Positions 1 to 5,560 are shown, numbered from the stretch's first letter. The stretch is 6,228 nucleotides of DNA from Myxococcales bacterium (GCA_027005175.1 JALTMC010000243.1:1-6228), one strand, 5' to 3'. A program made the numbers and translations. The notes: generated by a model from the sequence alone, not told the origin.

Positions 1-131
1 CCCCCCTCCTTGCCCTGTTCCTGCTGGGTTTCCTCTTCCTCCGACGACGCCCCTAGAGAGGACCGAGTAAGATCAGCCGATACCTCGTCGCACCTCAGGC
101 CAGGATTTTTCGCTCCGAACAGAATGCTCAT
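1..131 (-). CDS. Possible start of an unidentified gene, cut by the left edge
   Basis: An open frame starts at the ATG at 131-129, just 7 nt after the stop of the large membrane protein gene, and stays open for 43 codons to the window edge. It begins MSILFGAKNPGLR and then becomes rich in Glu and Gln (SSEEEETQQEQGKEG, about residues 29-43), which looks like a charged linker. I do not recognise the protein. The short gap and shared strand would fit an operon with translational coupling. However, no clear Shine-Dalgarno precedes this ATG, and another ATG at 138-136 opens a different frame that stops after about 20 codons. With so little sequence, chance is a real alternative; sequence to the left is needed to decide. 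Confidence 0.35.
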   Translation of the reverse strand, partial: MSILFGAKNPGLRCDEVSADLTRSSLGASSEEEETQQEQGKEG

Positions 132-138
132 GAATCAT

Positions 139-3039
139 TCAAGGCGACTTCGATTCTCCAAGAGCCACCAACTCCAGACATATCTTTTGCATGTGTTTGC
201 GGCTGTGAACGATGAGCATAACGTCTTTGGTATGAGGAGACAAGGCGATACGAAATGGTTTATGACCACTGAGAAGATGAGGCTTTCCATTGAGAAGAAG
301 GATTCGATAAATCTCTCCGTGAGACCAGTGAAACTGTCCCTTCAGAAGTCGGGTGTTTGGAGGCAACCGAAATCGTAAGACAGATTTCCCACGCCCCGGT
401 ATCCCAAACAACAGACAAGAAGGGATGCGATTCCAGTACCGTATCCCCAAACGCTTCGACTGTTTGGCTTGTGTATTGGCATAGTTTTCAGCACCGGGAA
501 CCACGCGAATATTCTTGGGTAAGCGCTCCCAGCGCCGTGGTCCAGGAACCAGTCGTGGCTTCAGATCATATTCATGACACGACGTTCGCAGCCTGCGATC
601 AAAAGGTGGAACACAATAAGGCTTCGGTGAGTAGTCAAAGGAAGACAACCCACGACTGTGCAAGACTTGCAACACCCGAGGGAATTTCGGTTCAGCATAC
701 TCACTTTGTACTGCCACTTCCTGTAGCCAGAAGAGCATCAAAAAGCCACCCACGATTCCCGCCATCAGAAACCAGCCAGAGAAGAGACTGATCCGATGCC
801 CCCAAGCCTCTGTCAGTCGAAGCGGTAACTCTCGATGACCCAATCCCAAAAAAACCAACGCCAGCAATAACACAAAACCACCCAACCACAAAAAGATGAC
901 CTCGATCGTTTTGCTCTGGTATGTCAGAGTAAGAATGCCATTCGACAAGCCACTCACCCTGGAGATTCGAAAGCCCTTCCATGGATAAAGCTTCAAGGAA
1001 AGCTGAGACTTATGATTTGAGTTCTGCGACCCACGGCCTGTGGTCTGAGGCTCATAGCGCAAGACCCATTTGTGATAGGGAGGTAAGCCGATAATCAAAC
1101 GAGACTTGAATGATACACCTGACAAACGAAGCCTTCGCTGCATCGGCTTCCAGGACAACACTTCGACTTTTCCAGGCCCCTCCAAACGCACAGGATAGGA
1201 TGTTTGTTTGAGTTCAATTCGATACAAAAAATAGCGTCCCGAGCGAACAAGGAGCGTAAGATCAGAGCGCTTTTGAGGCACAAGAGACAACAAATGCGTC
1301 GCCCCAAACCACTTCATCATCTTAAAATTGGGTAGCGCATTCCCCCATACAAAAGCCTGACAAGGTGGCGTTGAGGTGGGAAGAGAAGACCAGTTTTCGT
1401 CTGCAACCAAAAACAACCCATAGCTACCATCCCCACGATTCGCCCGCCACTGCACCATGCGCAAGATCCTCTTTGGAAATCGCTTGCTCTCTTGCCTCAT
1501 GGCCTGACGAATTCGTTTGAGGTGAAGCGTTAATTCTGCACGTTCTGCTGTCATTGTTCGCAAAACAGGAGACTTGATCAGACGCGGCATCGCCACCGCA
1601 GAAGACCACACAAGAGGTGCCATCGCCACCCCAAAAAGTATCTTAGCTGGTAACGGCACAGCTCGTGTTACCGAGATCCTCTGCCACCCCTCCCACAACA
1701 ACGCGGTCCCAATCCCTGCAAAAACAAACCAGAATGGTTTAATCGAGACCGAGAGTCGGCGAAACATAAAGAGCTTATGACTGGGATGAAGGCCAAGGTC
1801 AAAAAGAGCAAAGAGGTCCATGCTACCCACAAGAAGAAAGCCCGCACAAAGCACGAGTGAGAACAGACCCAGACGTTGCTGTCGGCGCCACACTCCAACA
1901 ATACCCACAAGAGAAAGAAGACCAAACGCGGCGATCTGGTTATCGAAGAGTTCCCCTTGAAGCAAGCCATGCATGAGGGAGGGTAAAGATTTCCAATACG
2001 CCGTATATTCACCGAGATAAGGAGCAGCAACAAAGAGGTGGACCAGCCACAAGCACCCGATGATACCGCCGAGTCCCAACGCAAGAAAGCTCCACAAACC
2101 GCCCACCGAAGACGACGTCGCGCTCTCATCAGGACCCCATTTCAACAAAGACCACATCACCAAGAGCGCGGAAGAGAGAGGCAGGTTAATCGCATTCATC
2201 GGGTGAGCCCATAGAGCGAGACCTGTCAATACGATCACTGCCCCAAATCGTCGCCAAGTTTGCTTCTCCATCAGACGGACGAGACTTAAGAGTGTCCACA
2301 ACCAAACCCCAGTGGCCAAAAGTTGAGGCCAGACACCATGAAACATGCTGTAGACCCACCCCCCTTCTCGGTCCCCGCCAGCATCAAGAACAAACAAACA
2401 GCCCGCAACAACAGGAGCGAGAGAGCCAACACCAAGGCGACGAGCCCAAGCCACAATCGCCATCGACGGAATCCACCACACAAGAAAGATCCCAAACGAA
2501 TAACTCACGGACAAAGGGAGCAGGCCAAAACTAAGTAGAGTCAAAGCACCTGTTACCAAGTAGGCCATGGTGCCGTAGACATCGCCAAAAGGGAGGCCTA
2601 CACCAATCCGATCAGTCCACCCAAAGAGATGACCATTCGCCACCATATCGTATACAAAGATATGCGTGGCGAGATAGTGATTACCGTGATCCTGGCTGAT
2701 AGGAAGAGTACCCACAGGGATCGGCCAAAGAGCCACAACCAGCACAAGCGTAACCAGCAGGTAAGGAGTCCTAGATCCATCCATTCCCGAAGGCCACAAC
2801 GATTTGATCCACTCTCGACCTCGAAGAGTCTGAGGCTGTCTCCACAACCAAGGTAGCGTCAGCAAAAGAAGAAAAGTAGCGCACCACCCAACGATAGGAC
2901 TTCCACCCAAAGCCGTGATGGAAAGCTGTGCAAACCAAGCCCGACCTGCAAGAAAAGCTCCCAGCAAGCATACAAAAAGAACGGTAGAATAACGAGAGAG
3001 AGATGGCTCTGTCTCACACTGAGATTCCTGAAGGCCCAT
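139..3039 (-). CDS. Large polytopic membrane protein, GT-C / YfhO-like
   Basis: About 966 residues from the ATG at 3039-3037; the frame also has an upstream TTG at 3093 (984 residues, numbering used here). About 14 hydrophobic segments lie between residues 36 and 501 (for example 36-56, 65-84, 111-127, 173-216, 255-272, 283-317, 331-355, 408-424, 450-468, 484-501). A loop after the third segment carries SQDHGNHY (133-140), the place where GT-C glycosyltransferases usually keep acidic residues. Residues 505-730 look like a soluble, beta-rich domain (WFGATHLLSL, then FLYRIEL) followed by two more membrane helices (732-751, 770-790), an order recalling YfhO-type proteins. A further soluble tail (793-984) contains RGKSVLRFRLPPNT and YRILLLNGKPH, possibly a jelly-roll fold. 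Inference: transfer of a lipid-linked sugar, or assembly of cell-surface polymer, at the inner membrane. The substrate is unknown, and the family call rests on topology and weak motifs. The gene follows tetR in the same direction. The ATG is preferred because the TTG has no ribosome site and coincides with a -35-like box. Confidence 0.88.
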   Translation of the reverse strand: MGLQESQCETEPSLSRYSTVLFVCLLGAFLAGRAWFAQLSITALGGSPIVGWCATFLLLLTLPWLWRQPQTLRGREWIKSLWPSGMDGSRTPYLLVTLVLVVALWPIPVGTLPISQDHGNHYLATHIFVYDMVANGHLFGWTDRIGVGLPFGDVYGTMAYLVTGALTLLSFGLLPLSVSYSFGIFLVWWIPSMAIVAWARRLGVGSLAPVVAGCLFVLDAGGDREGGWVYSMFHGVWPQLLATGVWLWTLLSLVRLMEKQTWRRFGAVIVLTGLALWAHPMNAINLPLSSALLVMWSLLKWGPDESATSSSVGGLWSFLALGLGGIIGCLWLVHLFVAAPYLGEYTAYWKSLPSLMHGLLQGELFDNQIAAFGLLSLVGIVGVWRRQQRLGLFSLVLCAGFLLVGSMDLFALFDLGLHPSHKLFMFRRLSVSIKPFWFVFAGIGTALLWEGWQRISVTRAVPLPAKILFGVAMAPLVWSSAVAMPRLIKSPVLRTMTAERAELTLHLKRIRQAMRQESKRFPKRILRMVQWRANRGDGSYGLFLVADENWSSLPTSTPPCQAFVWGNALPNFKMMKWFGATHLLSLVPQKRSDLTLLVRSGRYFLYRIELKQTSYPVRLEGPGKVEVLSWKPMQRRLRLSGVSFKSRLIIGLPPYHKWVLRYEPQTTGRGSQNSNHKSQLSLKLYPWKGFRISRVSGLSNGILTLTYQSKTIEVIFLWLGGFVLLLALVFLGLGHRELPLRLTEAWGHRISLFSGWFLMAGIVGGFLMLFWLQEVAVQSEYAEPKFPRVLQVLHSRGLSSFDYSPKPYCVPPFDRRLRTSCHEYDLKPRLVPGPRRWERLPKNIRVVPGAENYANTQAKQSKRLGIRYWNRIPSCLLFGIPGRGKSVLRFRLPPNTRLLKGQFHWSHGEIYRILLLNGKPHLLSGHKPFRIALSPHTKDVMLIVHSRKHMQKICLELVALGESKSP

Positions 3040-3063
3040 ACCAACCAAGAGATCCTTTGTATC

Positions 3064-3093
3064 AATACAAGAAGAAGTTACAATGTCCGTCAA
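3064..3093 (-). promoter_or_regulatory. Candidate promoter for the membrane protein gene
   Basis: On the minus strand TTGACG (3093-3088, five of six matches to TTGACA) is followed after 18 nt by TGTATT (3069-3064, four of six matches to TATAAT). Transcription would start near 3057, about 18 nt before the ATG at 3039. An AAAGGA ribosome-site candidate lies at 3058-3053, but 13 nt is a long spacing, and it would sit at the very start of this RNA. If the promoter is real, the TTG at 3093 is a -35 element and not a start codon. The match is weak and the gene could instead be read through from tetR. Confidence 0.25.
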
Positions 3094-3113
3094 AGTAACA
3101 ATTCAAGAGTTGT
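3080..3113 (-). pseudogene. Decayed duplicate of the tetR 3' end
   Basis: This 34-bp stretch matches the last 34 bp of the tetR gene (3152-3185) at 29 positions, in the same orientation. The offset is 72 bp, a multiple of three. Read in the tetR register it gives TTLELLL, stop, RTL, stop, against TTLELLLRRTL, stop in the gene. The changes are Glu GAG to GAA, Leu CTA to TTG, Leu CTA to TTA, Arg CGA to TGA, and the final TGA to TAA position; all five differing bases are transitions. Similarity ends at the borders of the 34 bp. A remnant of another tetR-like 3' end is the simplest reading; a non-coding repeat is the alternative. Confidence 0.55.
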
Positions 3114-3149
3114 TGTACCTCTTGAAAGAAGCGAAAGAAAGATACCAAA

Positions 3150-3743
3150 TCACAATGTCCGTCGAAGTAGTAGCTCAAGAGTTGTCCAAACTTGTTTTGG
3201 TGTCATTCGTGACATCCCTTCCTTTTCCAAATGATGAGGCGCACCCCCTGAAGCTCCTTTCATGACCCCTGTTACTATCCAAACAAGCATTGCCGTAGGT
3301 ACGTCAGAAGCCACGATTCCCTTTTCTTGGGCTTCTTCCAAGCATGCCTTCACAAAATCGAGGGAGCGTTTCAGAATGGAACTAATATGTTGCCCCCATT
3401 CTTCTGTACTGGTCCGCCCCAACAGTTCGTTAAATAAAATATCTCTAACTTCAGGATGTTCACGCAGAACTTGTAGTCGAAACAATACAAAGTCACGCAG
3501 ACGACGAAGCGGATTGGGGTCCTCCGACGAAGCTTCCTGGAAAAGTAACTTCTCCAACTCTTGTACCGCCGCCAAGATAATCTCGTCTTTGTTCTGAAAA
3601 TGCCGAAATATCGTACCTTCCGCCAACCCAACTTCTTGCGATAAAGTCGAAGTCGTCAGTTTATGAAAGCCTTGCATCCCAATAATACGCAACGCCACTT
3701 GGCCGATCTCTTGCTGTCTCTCTTCTTTTGAACGCCTACTCAT
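3150..3743 (-). CDS. TetR-family transcriptional regulator
   Basis: A 197-residue protein, the usual size for TetR repressors. Residues about 7-53 form the DNA-binding domain: the first helices (ERQQEIGQVALRIIGMQGFHKLT) lead into a helix-turn-helix, STLSQEVGLAEGTIFRHF, and then the typical NKDEI. The rest (about 55-197) is an all-helical ligand-binding and dimer domain, including LREHPEVRDILFNELLGR and AMLVWIVTGVMKGASGG, with no clue to the effector. I chose the ATG at 3743-3741 because AGAGAGG (3757-3751) lies 7 nt upstream. A longer form from GTG 3773 or ATG 3770 adds ten residues (MLQSKRGLL...) and has only a weak purine stretch ahead of it. The gene is divergent from the SDR gene across a 457-nt region and upstream of the membrane protein gene, so autoregulation and control of the SDR gene are the natural inferences. 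The family call is secure; the target genes are inferred. Confidence 0.94.
   Translation of the reverse strand: MSRRSKEERQQEIGQVALRIIGMQGFHKLTTSTLSQEVGLAEGTIFRHFQNKDEIILAAVQELEKLLFQEASSEDPNPLRRLRDFVLFRLQVLREHPEVRDILFNELLGRTSTEEWGQHISSILKRSLDFVKACLEEAQEKGIVASDVPTAMLVWIVTGVMKGASGGAPHHLEKEGMSRMTPKQVWTTLELLLRRTL
3152..3185 (-). repeat. Direct repeat partner within the tetR 3' end
   Basis: This is the intact copy of the 34-bp direct repeat whose degenerate partner is at 3080-3113. Here it encodes the last eleven residues of the TetR-family protein (TTLELLLRRTL) and runs into its TGA stop. Confidence 0.6.
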
Positions 3744-3750
3744 CAACAAG

Positions 3751-3757
3751 CCTCTCT
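3751..3757 (-). promoter_or_regulatory. Ribosome binding site deciding the tetR start
   Basis: AGAGAGG on the minus strand, 7 nt before the ATG at 3743-3741. It favours this start over the GTG/ATG pair at 3773-3768. Confidence 0.6.
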
Positions 3758-4069
3758 TACTTTGCAACATCACAAAGACTTCTTCCCCACTCTACAATAC
3801 AAAACCTAATGTCCAAACATCGCTAAAATGTAGGGCTGTGTTTGTCAGACCACAACTCGACCAAGCCTCCTTCACCCTAAAATTCCCGAAGCACGAAAGG
3901 AAACGTGATACAACTCCATAGGAGTGGCGACCAAAGAAGTTGAACAAATGCGTTTGTAGAAAAACCGGAATCTTCTCGCAGATGCGATTCGGTATGTTCA
4001 AGTTATTAAATCACTGCTCCTACCTGGTCCGCTCCTATCAAACAGTGACTCGCACCCCTCTCCTCTCTA

Positions 4070-4097
4070 CTGTCGAGTGCCTACTCGCTTATATAAT
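4070..4097 (+). promoter_or_regulatory. Likely sigma-70-type promoter of the SDR gene
   Basis: A perfect TATAAT (4092-4097) lies about 100 nt before the SDR start codon. Sixteen bases upstream is CTGTCG (4070-4075), a poor three-of-six match to TTGACA. Transcription would start near 4104, giving a leader of about 97 nt. The weak -35 suggests low basal strength or dependence on an activator. Confidence 0.5.
4074..4087. promoter_or_regulatory. Inverted repeat within the SDR promoter, candidate operator
   Basis: CGAGT-GCCT-ACTCG is a perfect five-base inverted repeat with a four-base centre, lying between the -35 and -10 of the candidate SDR promoter. A third ACTCG occurs at 4048-4052. A repressor bound here would block RNA polymerase, and the divergently encoded TetR protein is the obvious candidate. 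Many TetR operators are longer than 14 bp, so this may be a core or a coincidence. Confidence 0.4.
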
Positions 4098-4168
4098 AGG
4101 AACGGCGTGGTAGGTGTCAAGTCATTTTCGCAGGATAGGAATAAAGACAAACACGATATGGTTTGAAA

Positions 4169-4182
4169 GCAGAATAATCTGC
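4169..4182 (+). promoter_or_regulatory. Small hairpin just before the SDR ribosome site
   Basis: GCAGA-ATAA-TCTGC forms a five-pair stem with a four-base loop in the SDR leader, ending 2 nt before the Shine-Dalgarno. It could act on translation initiation in the RNA or be a DNA-binding palindrome. The stem is short and could be chance. Confidence 0.3.
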
Positions 4183-4184
4183 AA

Positions 4185-4191
4185 AGAGGAG
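4185..4191 (+). promoter_or_regulatory. Ribosome binding site deciding the SDR start
   Basis: AGAGGAG lies 9 nt before the ATG at 4201. It fixes this start rather than the GTG at 4114, which would add 29 residues ahead of the normal SDR N-terminus. Confidence 0.85.
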
Positions 4192-4200
4192 AGAAATACA

Positions 4201-4863
4201 ATGGCAACGGTTTTGGTAACAGGAGCCAATCGAGGAATTGGTTTGGAGTTTTGTCGGCAACTGAAAGCCCGTGGCGATCATGTCATCGCGGTGTGTCGCA
4301 ACAGCAACCCAGAGTTAGATGCTTTGGGTGTTCAGGTGGAGACAGGTGTGGATGTGGGCTCCGACGAGCAGGTCGCGGAGCTAGCCAAGCGATTGGCGGG
4401 TGTCCCTATCGATATGCTCATCAACAACGCCGGAATTATGCGTGGTGAGAGCCTTGAGAATATGGACTTTGGTCAGATCCGCCTGCAGTTTGAGATCAAT
4501 AGCCTTGGACCTCTGCGCGTCACAACAAACTTGCTACCGAACCTGAGTTCGGGTTCCAAGGTGGGAATTATTACAAGTCGTATGGGCTCCATCGCTGACA
4601 ACACTTCTGGCAGCCGGTACGGCTATCGAATGTCCAAGGCTGCAGTGAATATGGCTGGAGTCTCGTTGTCCCACGACCTCAAAGCTCGCGGGATCTCTGT
4701 TGGAATTCTCCATCCCGGATTTGTTCGCACCGATATGACCGGGAATAACGGAATGATCGACGTATCTGAATCAGTCCGTGGACTGGTGGCCCGCATGGAT
4801 GAACTCACCCTCAACACCTCCGGGACCTTCTGGCATACCAACGGCGAAGTTCTCCCCTGGTAA
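4201..4863 (+). CDS. Short-chain dehydrogenase/reductase, C-factor (CsgA)-like
   Basis: A 220-residue, single-domain classical SDR, a cytosolic NAD(P)(H)-dependent oxidoreductase. It starts directly with the first Rossmann strand (MATVLV) and the cofactor motif TGANRGIG (7-14). Arg32 and Asn33 follow the second strand (VIAVCRNSNP), a place where basic residues favour NADPH. NNAG is at 75-78, and the tetrad Asn is probably N100 in EINSLGP. The catalytic Ser is S126 or S130 in TSRMGS, with Tyr142 and Lys146 in YGYRMSK. HPGFVRTDM (171-179) is the usual loop after strand six. The short C-terminus ending GEVLPW, with RMGSIADNTSG and YRMSKAAVNMA, is typical of the subgroup that includes Myxococcus C-factor and related carbonyl reductases. 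The substrate cannot be read from the sequence, and a developmental signalling role should not be assumed. All key residues are present. The gene is divergent from tetR and probably regulated by it. Confidence 0.96.
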   Translation: MATVLVTGANRGIGLEFCRQLKARGDHVIAVCRNSNPELDALGVQVETGVDVGSDEQVAELAKRLAGVPIDMLINNAGIMRGESLENMDFGQIRLQFEINSLGPLRVTTNLLPNLSSGSKVGIITSRMGSIADNTSGSRYGYRMSKAAVNMAGVSLSHDLKARGISVGILHPGFVRTDMTGNNGMIDVSESVRGLVARMDELTLNTSGTFWHTNGEVLPW

Positions 4864-4938
4864 CAATCTCCCTCCCCTGCCTCCCTCATCTTCAATGCCA
4901 AACTTTCAACCTGCAAACGTTCTACCCAGCGTTCAACG

Positions 4939-4982
4939 TTCGACGTGCTCACGCTCGACTTTCGACGTGCTCACGCTCGACT
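4939..4982 (+). repeat. Perfect 22-bp tandem repeat, two copies, hairpin-prone
   Basis: Two identical, directly adjacent 22-bp units (4939-4960 and 4961-4982), each beginning TTCGACGTG and ending CACGCTCGACT. Within a unit TCGACGT can pair with ACG-C-TCGA (one bulged C, loop GCTC), so each copy may fold into an imperfect hairpin. Just upstream, AACGTTC occurs at 4916-4922 and 4935-4941, leading into the repeat. Twenty-two is not a multiple of three, so the copies fall in different frames and the tract is not coding. It lies in the 205-nt spacer between the SDR and HEAT genes, where no standard terminator is seen. It may be a dispersed intergenic repeat or a copy-variable locus, or it may serve in RNA processing or termination. 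Confidence 0.85.
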
Positions 4983-4989
4983 CATTCTA

Positions 4990-5019
4990 TTGCAAGAGTG
5001 GTAGTCCTTCGCGTAGAGT
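4990..5019 (+). promoter_or_regulatory. Weak candidate promoter for the HEAT-repeat gene
   Basis: TTGCAA (4990-4995) and TAGAGT (5014-5019) are spaced by 18 nt, each matching the sigma-70 consensus at four of six positions. They begin 7 nt after the tandem repeat and end about 50 nt before the start codon. Read-through from the SDR promoter is the alternative. Confidence 0.25.
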
Positions 5020-5054
5020 AGGTTTGAATCGTTGGTGTTCGTCCAATCTCACAA

Positions 5055-5060
5055 AAGGGG
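5055..5060 (+). promoter_or_regulatory. Ribosome binding site of the HEAT-repeat gene
   Basis: AAGGGG lies 8 nt before the ATG at 5069. It supports this start over in-frame starts further upstream, which would run back through the tandem repeat into the SDR gene. Confidence 0.6.
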
Positions 5061-5068
5061 CAAAGACA

Positions 5069-5560
5069 ATGCAAACATGGAATCGATACTGTTGGCTTGG
5101 ATTACTCGTGGCACTATTCACATGGACAGGGTGCCAAAAAAAAGGCGTGGATGCACGCAAAAAAAAGGTACAGGCTTTGATGAAGGAATTAAAGTCGGAA
5201 GAAACAAGTAAGCGTGAACATGCGGCACAGGAGTTGGAAAAACTCGGTCCTTACGCCAGACCGGCGATTCCGATGTTAGTTGACGCATTAAAAGATGAGG
5301 AGAGCAGGGTCAAATACGCTGCTGCTCGTGCCTTGGGAAAAACCAAGATGGCCAACCCCCAAGCTGCCATCGGTGGACTCACTCGTGCACTCAAAGATGC
5401 CGACGCTCAGATGCGTATCGAAGCGATCCATGCCATCACGAATCTTGGAGGAGTGGCCGCCCTGGCTTGTGTTGGTGTTTTACGCGTGATGGCAAAAGAT
5501 CCCGATGAGGATGAAGGCGTCAAAGCCGCCATCAAAAAAGCCCTCATTAAGATTCATTAG
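5069..5560 (+). CDS. Small HEAT-repeat protein, probable lipoprotein
   Basis: A 163-residue protein. Residues 1-22 look like a lipoprotein signal: MQTWNRY, a hydrophobic run CWLGLLVALFTW, then TGC with the lipidated Cys at 22. The -3 residue is Trp rather than Leu, so the lipobox is not canonical. A Lys-rich helix follows (23-45). Then come about three HEAT-like helical hairpins: residues 48-77 (HAAQELEKLG...IPMLVDALKD), 79-111 (VKYAAARALG...LTRALKD) and 113-143 (MRIEAIHAITNLGG...VLRVMAK), plus a partial helix to the end (VKAAIKKALIKI). HEAT repeats bind other proteins and are not catalytic; here the role would be a periplasmic or outer-membrane-tethered adaptor. The partner is unknown. Two A8 tracts fall at codons 23-25 and 31-33. 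The stop overlaps the convergent transporter gene by 4 nt. The HEAT call is strong, the lipoprotein call moderate. Confidence 0.88.
   Translation: MQTWNRYCWLGLLVALFTWTGCQKKGVDARKKKVQALMKELKSEETSKREHAAQELEKLGPYARPAIPMLVDALKDEESRVKYAAARALGKTKMANPQAAIGGLTRALKDADAQMRIEAIHAITNLGGVAALACVGVLRVMAKDPDEDEGVKAAIKKALIKIH
5136..5166 (+). repeat. Twin A8 homopolymer tracts at the start of the HEAT gene
   Basis: Two runs of eight A occur at 5136-5143 and 5159-5166, 15 nt apart. In the reading frame they are CAA AAA AAA GGC and CGC AAA AAA AAG GTA. The second contains A-AAA-AAG in the register used for -1 ribosomal slippage. A -1 shift there meets a TGA about four codons later. The tracts may simply reflect Lys codon choice after the signal peptide, or be a source of frame switching. 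Confidence 0.5.

Larger units (their letters stand above)
3744..4200. other. Divergent intergenic control region between tetR and the SDR gene
   Basis: No credible gene lies in these 457 nt; the frames here are short and lack protein-like composition. The right part carries the SDR promoter and leader (separate entries). The middle holds several short inverted repeats: ACTCC-ATA-GGAGT (3913-3925), ACAAA-TGCG-TTTGT (3944-3957), TCGCA-GA-TGCGA (3976-3987), and the wider pair TCACTG (4011-4016) with CAGTGA (4043-4048). Such sites are candidate operators for the adjacent TetR. They differ in sequence from each other, and a few five-base arms are expected by chance in a region of this length. For tetR itself I see only an isolated CTGACA (minus strand, 3848-3843) without a good -10 at the right distance. 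Confidence 0.7.

Noticed and set aside
100-120. GGCC-centred symmetry followed by five T as a plus-strand terminator
   Set aside because: The stem is only a few pairs with mismatches, and no plus-strand gene ends there.
10-791. Plus-strand open frames opposite the end of the membrane protein gene
   Set aside because: They are antisense to a clearly coding frame, have no recognisable domains and read as low-quality Ser/Thr/His-rich protein.
1574-2856. Plus-strand and alternative minus-strand open frames inside the membrane protein gene
   Set aside because: Shadows of the real frame; the plus ones are rich in Gln, Asn, Arg and Pro, as expected for the reverse of hydrophobic codons.
3262-3597. 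Plus-strand open frame opposite tetR
   Set aside because: Antisense to a secure TetR gene, no domain, no ribosome site.
3744-3773. Longer tetR starting at GTG 3773 or ATG 3770
   Set aside because: Not excluded, but the ATG at 3743 has a better-placed AGAGAGG and gives the usual TetR N-terminus.
3792-4001. Minus-strand 69-codon frame in the divergent region
   Set aside because: No ribosome site or family features; composition is not protein-like, and the region carries regulatory-type sequence.
4114-4200. N-terminal extension of the SDR from GTG 4114
   Set aside because: The extra 29 residues precede a textbook SDR start, and a strong Shine-Dalgarno directs initiation at 4201.
4864-4890. 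Pyrimidine-rich stretch after the SDR stop as a terminator
   Set aside because: No GC stem followed by a T run is present.
4778-5068. Upstream in-frame extension of the HEAT gene
   Set aside because: It overlaps the SDR gene, crosses a 22-bp tandem repeat read in two frames, and would bury the signal peptide inside the protein.
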